This document shows positions 7,601-13,589 of a DNA stretch of 18,001 bases, one piece after another. This DNA comes from JACZUI01 sp041599115. Its GTDB lineage: Bacteria; Actinomycetota; Acidimicrobiia; Spongiisociales; ZC4RG35. How positions within the stretch are numbered: position 1 is the stretch's first letter; every line of letters starts with the position of its first letter. A model generated the notes under the pieces. The model was not told the DNA's origin. It saw only the letters and a program-made list of their open reading frames with translations, and searched no databases. The stretch lies in NCBI GenBank assembly GCA_041599115.1, contig JBFHXF010000030.1, positions 1 to 18,001 on the forward strand, read 5' to 3'. Both the position numbers and the translations under genes were made by a program.

Positions 7601-9058
7601 CACCCGGGGGCGAAGCTCTGAGAAGAGGTCTGAGGGGTAGCGGCCGGCGAGCATGTCGAGTGTCTCGTCGAATACCGGGCGGGAAAGCCCGGCGTAGGGA
7701 GCGGCCCGTCGTATCAGGTCGTAGAGGTCGTCGGCCGTGGTCTCGGCTGACACGGTCTGCGCCACTATTTGCTGGGCGAGCACATCGAGGGGATTCGCCG
7801 GAATCTTGGTCTCCTCGACCTGGCGCTTGACCATCTGGTCGGCCACGACGGTTGCAACCAGCAAGTCACCCGGGTACTTGGGAAACAGCTTGGCTTTGGA
7901 GATGCCTCCGACCTGATGCCCGGAGCGGCCCACCCTTTGCAGGCCCGAGGCGACAGAGTTGGGCGCCTCCACTTGCAGAACCAGGTCCACGGCTCCCATA
8001 TCGATCCCCAATTCGAGCGAGGACGTGGCCACGACCGCCTTGAGCCTTCCGGTCTTGAGGGCCTCTTCGATCTGGAGGCGCTGTTCCCTGGCGACCGAGC
8101 CGTGATGGGCCCGGGCTATCTCCTCACCAGCGAGGTTGTTGAGCTCGGCGCAGATTCGCTCAGCCAGCCGTCTCGAATTGGCGAACACGATTGTGCTGTT
8201 GTGCCCTCGGATCTCGGCAAGCAGAGCTGGATAGATCGCGGGCCAGATCGACCTGATCGGTCGACGTTCGGGGTCGAGCGGATCGGGATCCCCGGGTTGG
8301 CTCATGTCCTCGACCGGGACCACCAGTTCGAGATCGAGTTGGCGGTCGCTCGGGATGTCAATGAGAGTCACCGGTCTCGGGCTCCAGGTGTCGTCGGTCA
8401 CGGTGCCCCCACCCAGGAACCTCCCGATCGTCTCCAGGGGCCTTTGGGTTGCCGACAGACCGATCCGTTGCGGGGAGGCGTCTGCGATTTCCTCGAGACG
8501 TTCCAGAGACAACGCCAGGTGGGCACCCCTCTTGGTGCCGGCGACAGCATGAATCTCATCCACGATGACCCAACGCACCGATTTCAGGACGGCGCGTGCC
8601 GCCGAGGTCAGCATCAAATAGAGAGATTCGGGTGTGGTGATGAGAATGTCCGGCGGATGGCGCTGCATCCGCCTCCGATCCTCCTGTGGCGTGTCCCCGG
8701 TCCGGAGAAACGTCTCCAGCCTGGGGAGCGGGGGTGCACCCAAACGCTCGGCGGCATGGCGGATCCCGGCGAGTGGGGCCCTCAGGTTGCGGTCCACATC
8801 GTGGGCCAGTGCTTTCAGCGGTGAGATGTAGAGCACCCGGCAGCGCTCGCTAGCTGCTGGTTGCGTTTCGGTGAGGAGTCTGTCGAGTGTCCAGAGGAAT
8901 GCGGCCAGGGTCTTTCCCGACCCGGTGGGGGCATGGATGAGAGTGTGCCCACCCGAGGCTATCGCGGGCCAGCCCAGCTCTTGGGCCCGGGTGGGCGCGG
9001 TAAAGGAAGCCTCGAACCAGGTACGGGTCGCCTGGGTGAACGATGCCATCGGGTCCAC
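4688..9058 (-). CDS. lhr: Lhr-type superfamily 2 DNA helicase (large helicase-related protein)
   Basis: A 1456-residue ATP-dependent helicase, close to the roughly 1500 residues of mycobacterial Lhr. Visible motifs are Walker A PTGSGKT (44-50), motif II DEIH (167-170), motif III SATQ (202-205), motif V around SSLELGIDMG (346-355) and motif VI QRVGRSGHQ (374-382). Two RecA domains are followed by the Lhr winged-helix and accessory core and a long C-terminal domain (from about residue 880) with further winged-helix-like stretches. Lhr translocates 3'-to-5' on single-stranded DNA and unwinds RNA:DNA hybrids, and is linked to DNA damage response in mycobacteria. There it sits beside nei2; here its neighbour is an HD-GYP gene and no glycosylase gene is present. 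The GTG start has a TACCTT box 6 bp upstream and no ribosome binding site, suggesting a leaderless transcript; ATG four codons in (9049) is an alternative. No frameshift is seen. Confidence 0.95.
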   Translation of the reverse strand: MDPMASFTQATRTWFEASFTAPTRAQELGWPAIASGGHTLIHAPTGSGKTLAAFLWTLDRLLTETQPAASERCRVLYISPLKALAHDVDRNLRAPLAGIRHAAERLGAPPLPRLETFLRTGDTPQEDRRRMQRHPPDILITTPESLYLMLTSAARAVLKSVRWVIVDEIHAVAGTKRGAHLALSLERLEEIADASPQRIGLSATQRPLETIGRFLGGGTVTDDTWSPRPVTLIDIPSDRQLDLELVVPVEDMSQPGDPDPLDPERRPIRSIWPAIYPALLAEIRGHNSTIVFANSRRLAERICAELNNLAGEEIARAHHGSVAREQRLQIEEALKTGRLKAVVATSSLELGIDMGAVDLVLQVEAPNSVASGLQRVGRSGHQVGGISKAKLFPKYPGDLLVATVVADQMVKRQVEETKIPANPLDVLAQQIVAQTVSAETTADDLYDLIRRAAPYAGLSRPVFDETLDMLAGRYPSDLFSELRPRVNWDRSTGAVSARPGALQLAVANAGTIPDRGLYRVVLPDGSRVGELDEEMVYESREGDTFLLGSTVWRISQITHDKVEVIPASGASAPRMPFWHGDMLGRSVETGRAIGGFVREISALNSEEAVESLRTSHHLDSKAATNLISYLWDERETTGVLPTDRTVVIQRFRDEIGDWRMVVLSPFGARVHAPWAMALRQRFRAHHGIDVDAIWADDGIAFRFPDTDDPPDSQELILDPEEVEGILIHHIADTALFAARFREAAGRSLLLPRRRPGERTPLWLQRRKSADLLGVARQFGSFPIMLEVYREILQDDFDLPGLIDLLGEIRSRRLRVASVDTSGPSPFASSLLFSFVAAYLYEADSPLAERRAAALTLDRDLLRELLGEGELRELIDPEVITAVELERQRLTESRRVRSIDGVHDLLRDLGPLTVEDIEVRSEGIDVGSTLGELQKRKQVIEVTVAGQSCWAAIEDASRLRDAIGVQPPQGVPHVFLEPVEDPLGDVVGRYARTHGPFTTGEAASALHLPSAVVDNVLIGLESSGRVVQGAFRPEGQGREWVDEAVLKHLKRRSLAVLRKEIEPVEPSALARFSITWHGIRADPPRGHNALGEALHRLTGVAMPASTLERDILPARVADSVSALDRMLAAGELIWTGAGSLGPRDGRIALFPRDSFSLLWRGPEHEVELSPKSEQILAFLGARGASFFRDIYDGTGGDDPELALQALWDLVWAGYLTNDTLEPLRSYLGRRHARPGRAVLSSRFPSHSAGRWSLLETMTRSDVDTTRRHAAWAQLMLDRNGVVGRPTAGAEGYPGGFTSLYPVFAQLEEIGRIRRGYFVEGLGGSQFALPGAVDLLRNREPGGTVALAATDPANPYGSVLSWPETVDTRLAREAGAYVALHDGLLIGYLGKGRRELTLFDPDPSLFGEVSRTMADIATRHRRLTLITINGTPADASPLAPALTEWGFATAPRGLTYRG

Positions 9059-9064
9059 ATGACG

Positions 9065-9070
9065 AAGGTA
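9065..9070 (-). promoter_or_regulatory. Putative -10 box for leaderless lhr transcript
   Basis: The minus-strand TACCTT is followed by 6 bases and then the GTG start at 9058, which would place the transcription start on the start codon. No clear -35 element is seen. This would give lhr its own promoter, apart from the upstream HD-GYP gene. Confidence 0.4.
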
Positions 9071-9165
9071 TCAGGGCCGGACGACAAAAGCCGGTGCGGG
9101 GAGGGCCAGATCCGGACCGGGGTCTGGTCAGAAGAGGGAGATCCGGGAGGTCAGCGGCGAGGGAT

Positions 9166-9189
9166 GGCCGGGGCCGAAGCTTTCCGGCC
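9166..9189 (-). terminator. Weak GC-rich hairpin just after the HD-GYP stop
   Basis: GGCCGG (9166-9171) and CCGGCC (9184-9189) can pair around a 12-base loop, with an alternative short stem inside (CGGCC/GGCCG). It begins 2 bases after the minus-strand HD-GYP stop codon. There is no T-tract and GC content is high throughout, so this is only a candidate terminator. Confidence 0.25.
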
Positions 9190-9190
9190 G

Positions 9191-9778
9191 TCAGGCAGTC
9201 ATGTCGAGCGGAAGCCGCTGCATGTCGGCCAGCTCTTTGAAGATGTCCACCACTGATGGGTCGAACTGGGTTCCCGCGTTTCTGGAGATCTCTCCGACGG
9301 CATATTCGACAGGGAGCGCCGGCTGGTAGGCGCGGGTGGAGGTCATCGCGTCGAAGGCGTCGGACACGAGGACGATCCTGGAGAGAATCGGGATCTCGCT
9401 GCCGGTGAGCCCGAACGGATATCCGCCACCGTCGAATCGCTCATGGTGGTAGAGGATCGCCTCGGCGACTTTCGCGTCGAGACGATTGCGAGTCATGGCG
9501 AAGCCGAGTTCTGGATGACGCTGCATGAGTTCACGCTCGTTCTCGTCGAGTGGTCCTGGTTTTCCCAGGATTGCCGGGTCGAGGTGGATCTTGCCCACGT
9601 CGTGGAGAACACCCGCCAGGCCGAGCCGATCGAGATCTGCCTGCGGCAGGCCGAGCCCGGTCCCAAGGTCGACCGCCAAATCGGCGACGCGATGGACATG
9701 ACCGTGTAGATCCTCGATCACGTCTTCCATCACTTCGATCAGAATGTCTCTTGGCAGGTCTCTCATTGCATAACCCAC
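9191..9778 (-). CDS. Stand-alone HD-GYP domain phosphodiesterase (cyclic di-GMP type)
   Basis: A 195-residue protein that is almost entirely one HD-GYP domain. The metal-binding HD pair is at 59-60 (LHDVGKIHL), H88 lies in the QRHPE segment, HHE is at 111-113 and the diagnostic GYP motif sits in DGGGYP (116-121), followed by SDAFDAMTS. With all hallmark residues present, hydrolysis of cyclic di-GMP or a related cyclic dinucleotide is expected in the cytosol. Unlike most family members it has no receiver, PAS, GAF or membrane domain, so any regulation must come from expression or partner proteins. The GTG at 9778 (195 residues) or the ATG at 9766 (191 residues) could be the start; neither has a convincing ribosome binding site. 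It lies between BtpA-like and lhr genes on the same strand, with 132-bp gaps on each side. Confidence 0.92.
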   Translation of the reverse strand: MGYAMRDLPRDILIEVMEDVIEDLHGHVHRVADLAVDLGTGLGLPQADLDRLGLAGVLHDVGKIHLDPAILGKPGPLDENERELMQRHPELGFAMTRNRLDAKVAEAILYHHERFDGGGYPFGLTGSEIPILSRIVLVSDAFDAMTSTRAYQPALPVEYAVGEISRNAGTQFDPSVVDIFKELADMQRLPLDMTA

Positions 9779-9834
9779 AGTGCAGTCTCGTCACTGTCCG
9801 TGATCACTGTATGGGTCTTTCGTATCAAAACCCA
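9777..9834 (-). promoter_or_regulatory. Promoter/leader candidate upstream of HD-GYP gene with repeated CACTGT boxes
   Basis: On the plus strand CACTGT occurs at 9792-9797 and 9805-9810, and its complement ACAGTG at 9777-9782, so one box can pair with either of the others. On the minus strand TTGGGT (9834-9829), 18 bases and TACAGT (9811-9806) form a weak -35/-10 pair. TGGGT and ACCCA also flank a possible small hairpin. It may be an operator or a short structured leader; it is not a recognised riboswitch class. Confidence 0.25.
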
Positions 9835-9910
9835 ACTGGTGACTAGCTAATTGTCGGAAGCGTGGAAGACCATCTTGAGAGGTGGATTGGCGACCGGCGG
9901 ACGGGACTGA

Positions 9911-10705
9911 TCAGATGAGCAGACCATGTGAACGCGCCCTCTGAACAAAGTCGAGGGCGCGTTGCGGATCGACACGATTCGCCGCCTCACCGCCGATCTT
10001 TATGGCCGATCCCACGATGACGGTGTTCGCAACTTCACAGAGCGCATCGAGATTGCCCGGTGTGGCGCCGGAGCCGACCACCAGACGTGTTCCGGCCGGT
10101 ATGGCCTCGCTGATCGAGGCCATCATCGCCTGATCGGGCCGGACCCCGGTGCCGGGACCCGAAACGATGAGCGCGTCGGCGCCGCCCCGGTTCAGGGTAT
10201 CGAGGGCGAGCCGGGCCGGATCGGTTCCGGGCGGCGGAGTCGCATGCTTGACCATCACATCGGCCCAGATCTCGACACTGGGGCAGAGAACGGCTCTTCT
10301 CCTCAGGATCTCGGCCGCCCTTCCCGTGATCACGCCCTGGTCGGTGTACATCACACCGGTGAGGACGTTGACCCTGATCAAACTGGCTCCGGTTGCCGCC
10401 GCCACGGCGAGAGCGCCCAGGCCGTCGTTTCTCAGCACATTGACCCCGGTAGGGAGCCCGGTGGCTTCCGCCACTGCCTGGACGGCAACCGACATCGAGG
10501 CGATCGTCTCCGGTGGGACCTCGTCGGGAAAAAAGGGGGCATCGCCGTAGTTCTCGATCATCAGAGCGGGAAATCCTGCGTCGGCGAGAAGCCTGGCGTC
10601 TTGGACCGCGGTCGAGATGACCTCAGTGATCGAGTAACGCTGGCCGGGCGCGCCCGGTAATGGAAGCAGATGGACCATCCCCACCAGGTGGGGGAGGTCA
10701 CTCAC
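9911..10705 (-). CDS. BtpA/SgcQ family protein (TIM-barrel fold)
   Basis: A 264-residue protein of the BtpA/SgcQ family. Visible family features are the opening LVGMVHLLPLPGAP, ENYGDAPFF (about 50-58), GVNVLRNDGLGALA, ASLIRVNVLTGVMYTDQG, WADVMVKHA and the late SGPGTG and VGSGATPGN glycine-rich loops, consistent with a phosphate-binding TIM barrel. BtpA in cyanobacteria is needed for photosystem I stability; in non-photosynthetic bacteria such as this the function is unknown. I start at GTG 10705, which overlaps the stop of the upstream TIGR03084-type gene as GTGA, indicating translational coupling. The longer open frame to 10861 would run 157 bases into that gene and adds low-complexity sequence. 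The family is clear; the activity is not. Confidence 0.88.
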   Translation of the reverse strand: MSDLPHLVGMVHLLPLPGAPGQRYSITEVISTAVQDARLLADAGFPALMIENYGDAPFFPDEVPPETIASMSVAVQAVAEATGLPTGVNVLRNDGLGALAVAAATGASLIRVNVLTGVMYTDQGVITGRAAEILRRRAVLCPSVEIWADVMVKHATPPPGTDPARLALDTLNRGGADALIVSGPGTGVRPDQAMMASISEAIPAGTRLVVGSGATPGNLDALCEVANTVIVGSAIKIGGEAANRVDPQRALDFVQRARSHGLLI

Positions 10706-11433
10706 AGATAGGCCTTGGCCACCTGGAGGGCTTTTTCGGCGTACTCCCCGGTCACTTTCAGCCGTGTCTTCGCCGGGTCGATCCGCCGCACCACCACTCG
10801 TGCCCAGTCCGATGCCGACCCCTTGATGAGTTGATCCGCGTCGGCGGGTCCGTAGATCCACTTGGCGTAACCGGGGCCGATCACCTCGACCCGAACCGGC
10901 TCGTAGTCCTCACCGGCATGCTTGAAGGCATGCGGCAGGGTCTTCCAGCCAAGCCAGCAAACGTGACGGATACGGGGAGTGTCCTCGACTTCGAGCTTCA
11001 AGGTTGCGTAGATATCCAGACCGTGCATCCAGGTCTCCATCAGCCTGAATGTGGCAAAAGTGCGGGCGCTCATATCGCCTGCTATCCATTCGATGCGGTC
11101 GGTGGCCGCCATATGAGAGAGAGGTTCGACAACCTTGGCGCGACCTCCGCGCCACCATTCGATCACGTCCTGGGGTCTCATGGTGCGCCCCTTCTTTGTC
11201 GCTTCCTTGCGAAGTGGGCGGAGATCGGAGGCGGTCTGCCACCGCTTTATCCGGTCACCGCCGGCGATCGTGTCAGCTCCGAGCTCCTCGAAATCGGCGA
11301 GGTGGGAAATCGTGTCGCGAACGGTCCAGGGTTTCGATGGCGTGACCATGTCCCAGATCTTGATGGGGATCCTTTGCAGTGACTGGTCGAGGAATTGCTG
11401 CTCGGCTACGAGGTCGGAGAGGATATCGCGCAC
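10702..11433 (-). CDS. TIGR03084-type metal-binding protein (mycothiol-dependent maleylpyruvate isomerase / DinB-like fold)
   Basis: A 243-residue protein matching the TIGR03084 pattern: an N-terminal DinB-like helical bundle with PWTVRDTISHLAD, then MSARTFATFRLMETWMHGLD, RIRHVCWLG and a C-terminal beta-rich part (VRVEVIGPG...WIYGPADADQ). H44, E133 and H137 align in spacing with the zinc ligands of mycothiol-dependent maleylpyruvate isomerase, so a divalent metal and perhaps a thiol cofactor are likely; the substrate is unknown. The GTG start at 11433 is forced by an in-frame TAG 30 bases upstream. A TACAAT box 6 bp before the GTG suggests a leaderless message; the GGGAG touching the GTG is too close to act as a ribosome binding site. 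It is translationally coupled to the BtpA-family gene (GTGA overlap), suggesting a shared pathway. Confidence 0.85.
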   Translation of the reverse strand: MRDILSDLVAEQQFLDQSLQRIPIKIWDMVTPSKPWTVRDTISHLADFEELGADTIAGGDRIKRWQTASDLRPLRKEATKKGRTMRPQDVIEWWRGGRAKVVEPLSHMAATDRIEWIAGDMSARTFATFRLMETWMHGLDIYATLKLEVEDTPRIRHVCWLGWKTLPHAFKHAGEDYEPVRVEVIGPGYAKWIYGPADADQLIKGSASDWARVVVRRIDPAKTRLKVTGEYAEKALQVAKAYL

Positions 11434-11439
11434 CTCCCA

Positions 11440-11456
11440 ATTGTAGTAGTGACAAT
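11440..11456 (-). promoter_or_regulatory. Leaderless promoter -10 box within a small palindrome, TIGR03084-type/btpA-like operon
   Basis: Minus-strand TACAAT (11445-11440) lies 6 bases before the GTG start at 11433. It is embedded in a 17-bp inverted repeat, ATTGT-N7-ACAAT (11440-11456), which could be an operator overlapping the promoter. There is no convincing -35. The -10 is moderately supported by sequence and spacing; the operator idea is speculative. Confidence 0.45.
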
Positions 11457-11481
11457 CGCGCTAATCCCAGGGGAATCGGCC

Positions 11482-12564
11482 CTACCAGGGTCTCTCGGCG
11501 TGCTCCTCGGTCATCGGCTCGGGCCAGTGGAATGTCTCCGGGGCAGCGGCTGCGGTGTTCAAGCGATCGATCAACTGTCTCAGTCTCCCGAACTGCCGGC
11601 GATCGAATTGAAAAGCGATTCGTTCACACTCCAAAGCGTCTTGGTCGTCGATCTCTGCCTGCACCGGGGCCGCTGCCTCGATCCGGCCCTCGACGACGAT
11701 GTCGGCGAACTCCTCGTTTATCTCCTCGAGTTGCCGCGGGTCGGGCCCATGGACCAGCCGCAAAACGAGCCGGCCACCGGCATACCGTTGCGAGTGGTAA
11801 TTCGCGTAGAAGTGCTTGATGTGATCCCTGGCGGCCTCCGCGCTCACCGTGTGGAAGAACAGCGACAGATCGGACCCGGAGATCAGACGCTTGCCCAGCT
11901 GATGCTCCTTCATGAAGTCGATGATCGGCCCCCAGAAGCTGGTTCCCTCCGCCTCGAGAAGCACGATGGGGTGCAGGTCGCTCTTGCCTGTCTGGATCAG
12001 GGTGAGCAGTTCGAATGCCTCATCCAGCGTGCCGAATCCGCCGGGCAACATCACAAAAGCATGGGCTTCCTTGACGAATCCCAGCTTGCGGGTGAAGAAG
12101 TACTTGAAGTTGACCGTCTTGGAGGGATCGATGTATTTGTTGGCATCCGATTCGAAGGGGAGGCGAATGTTGACCCCGTAGGAGTGGGCGAGACCGGCCC
12201 CCTTGTTTCCAGCTTCCATGATCCCCGGTCCGGCTCCCGTGATGATTCCCCAGCCCTCAGCAGCCATCATGCCGGCGAACCGCTCGGTGAGCGTGTAGTT
12301 GGGGTCGTCCTCTCGCAGACGCGCTGACCCGTAGATGGTCACCATCGGCTCGTTGTGGCGGGAGAAGACGAGATTCGAGTAACGCATCTCCTTCAGAGCC
12401 GTGTTGATCAGCTTCAGGTCCGCCCGGGTGGCATTGTCCCGGTGCATCTTCAATGCGGTCGTCATCAGCTCGGCGATCAGGTCCTGGTTGGCGTTGTCCG
12501 ATGCGGTGGCGACCAGTTCGCGAAGCCGGGCATCGAGTTCGGGGTTCCCGAGGTCGTAGGGCAT
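11482..12564 (-). CDS. LOG family protein (Rossmann-fold nucleotide N-glycosidase/phosphoribohydrolase-like)
   Basis: A 360-residue protein with a central LOG (lysine decarboxylase-like) domain. Counting from the ATG at 12564, the signature residues are YGSAR (78-82), the glycine loop GAGPGIMEAGNKGA (about 110-123) and the hallmark PGGFGTLDE (174-182). LOG enzymes release the base from nucleoside 5'-monophosphates; plant-type members activate cytokinins and bacterial PpnN cleaves purine and pyrimidine nucleotides. The protein is longer than minimal LOG (about 190 residues), with roughly 70 helical residues before and about 100 after the core, so its substrate may differ. ATG 12564 is preferred because a TACCGT box lies 7 bp upstream; the open frame to 12645 would overlap the AAA+ gene and adds basic, non-family residues. 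It follows the AAA+ gene by 35 bp on the same strand. Confidence 0.87.
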   Translation of the reverse strand: MPYDLGNPELDARLRELVATASDNANQDLIAELMTTALKMHRDNATRADLKLINTALKEMRYSNLVFSRHNEPMVTIYGSARLREDDPNYTLTERFAGMMAAEGWGIITGAGPGIMEAGNKGAGLAHSYGVNIRLPFESDANKYIDPSKTVNFKYFFTRKLGFVKEAHAFVMLPGGFGTLDEAFELLTLIQTGKSDLHPIVLLEAEGTSFWGPIIDFMKEHQLGKRLISGSDLSLFFHTVSAEAARDHIKHFYANYHSQRYAGGRLVLRLVHGPDPRQLEEINEEFADIVVEGRIEAAAPVQAEIDDQDALECERIAFQFDRRQFGRLRQLIDRLNTAAAAPETFHWPEPMTEEHAERPW

Positions 12565-12571
12565 GACCAGG

Positions 12572-12577
12572 ACGGTA
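12572..12577 (-). promoter_or_regulatory. Putative -10 box for a leaderless LOG-family transcript
   Basis: Minus-strand TACCGT is followed by 7 bases and ATG at 12564. There is no Shine-Dalgarno sequence. The box lies in the 35-bp gap after the AAA+ stop, so the LOG gene may have its own internal promoter in addition to read-through. Confidence 0.33.
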
Positions 12578-12599
12578 ATCGGGGTCTGGTGGTGAACGA

Positions 12600-13589
12600 T
12601 CAGTAGGGGCGGACCGTCGGTCCTTTTCTGACCACGGCATTCCACACCGTCTCGTAGTGGTCCCGGTCGAAGTGGTCGACATGGGGCAAAACGAATTCCT
12701 CCCAGGCGTGGCGTAGCGGATCAGTCCGGTCGGCGTAGATGAGAAGACCTGTGGGAAGACGGTCGAGGGCCGAACGCAGCGACATAGGGGTCTCGACCCT
12801 CACATCTGCGTCGCGGGCCTCGAACGAGGCGTTCACCTCGACGGAGAGACGGGCTATCGCCGTCACATAATCGGCGTGAAGGCCCGGATAGCGGGTCTTG
12901 AGCATCTCTTCGATCTTCTCGCTGCCGGGAAAGCTCTTCTCCCATATCACCCACCGATCGGCAAACGCCTTGTTCAGCGTCTGGGTGCCTGCGTAGTCGC
13001 GCAGATCGGTCGGGTTCATGGTCCCGAACACCCGGACGTCATCCCGTAGGAACACGGTCTCGCCCGTCGGCAGGTCGAGAGCGCTATAACGGTCGAGCAG
13101 GCCGTGCAGTGCGAACAGCGTCTCGGCGCCGGCGGCATTCAGTTCCGACAGGTTGAGCAGCGATGGGCCGCGCAGGGCGCGGGTGATGTCCCCGTCCTCC
13201 CAGCGGCTCTCGGTGCCCCCTTTGCCGTCCCCGTGGAGACGGGTTGAACCGATGAGAGTCACGTCTCTGACCTCCCCTGTGAGGGGAATTCGAAAATAGG
13301 GCAGACCCATCACGGCGGCGAACTGTTCGATGTCGTGGTCCTTGCCCGTCCCCATGTGCCCCCGCACCGCGACGTGAAGCGGAACCATTCCTGCGGTGCC
13401 GTCGCGACGCGCCTTCTCGATCTGGGCGAACCGATAGAGCATCCCGAGATCGACGTAATGAGGATCGGGCTGGGGGATCTTGCGATGGCGCAGGTCGACA
13501 TCGGAGAGATCGCCGTCGATGACGAATCTCTCCAATTCGATCGGCTTCCCCTCCCCGGTCGGGTCCTCGAACAGATAGGTCTCAGGCAA
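12600..13589 (-). CDS. CobS/MoxR-like AAA+ ATPase with altered Walker A and Walker B
   Basis: A 329-residue AAA+ protein closest by eye to CobS and MoxR ATPases: VAVRGHMGTGKDHDIEQ, GLPYFRIPLTGEV (CobS-like), sensor 1 TMNP (N192) and the arginine-finger region FADRWV (R212). Two key sites are abnormal. Walker A reads GHMGTGKD (77-84), with Asp where Ser/Thr normally binds magnesium. Walker B reads SLLNLSELN (143-151), with Ser148 in place of the Asp before the retained Glu149. The DNA codons are unambiguous (GAC and TCG). ATP may be bound or hydrolysed unusually, or not at all. MoxR/CobS proteins form hexamers that work with VWA partners; here that partner gene is immediately upstream and overlaps by 8 bp. 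The TTG start has GAGGAG 7 bp upstream. Family is firm; activity is uncertain. Confidence 0.86.
   Translation of the reverse strand: MPETYLFEDPTGEGKPIELERFVIDGDLSDVDLRHRKIPQPDPHYVDLGMLYRFAQIEKARRDGTAGMVPLHVAVRGHMGTGKDHDIEQFAAVMGLPYFRIPLTGEVRDVTLIGSTRLHGDGKGGTESRWEDGDITRALRGPSLLNLSELNAAGAETLFALHGLLDRYSALDLPTGETVFLRDDVRVFGTMNPTDLRDYAGTQTLNKAFADRWVIWEKSFPGSEKIEEMLKTRYPGLHADYVTAIARLSVEVNASFEARDADVRVETPMSLRSALDRLPTGLLIYADRTDPLRHAWEEFVLPHVDHFDRDHYETVWNAVVRKGPTVRPY

Noticed and set aside
7769..8824. Long plus-strand open frame opposite lhr (351 codons)
   Set aside because: It is antisense to the conserved helicase motifs and has no recognisable domain.
9779..9834. Cyclic di-GMP riboswitch upstream of the HD-GYP gene
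   Set aside because: The conserved GEMM-I/II core sequences are not present; only short inverted repeats are seen.
10706..10861. Longer N-terminus for the BtpA-family protein
   Set aside because: It would overlap the TIGR03084-type gene by about 160 bp and adds arginine- and glycine-rich sequence; GTG 10705 gives a clean coupled start.
11395..12327. Plus-strand open frame opposite the LOG gene (310 codons)
   Set aside because: It is antisense to the LOG core including PGGFGTLDE, with no protein-family features.
12565..12645. Longer N-terminus for the LOG protein
   Set aside because: It overlaps the AAA+ gene end and lacks start signals, whereas ATG 12564 has a suitably placed -10-like box.
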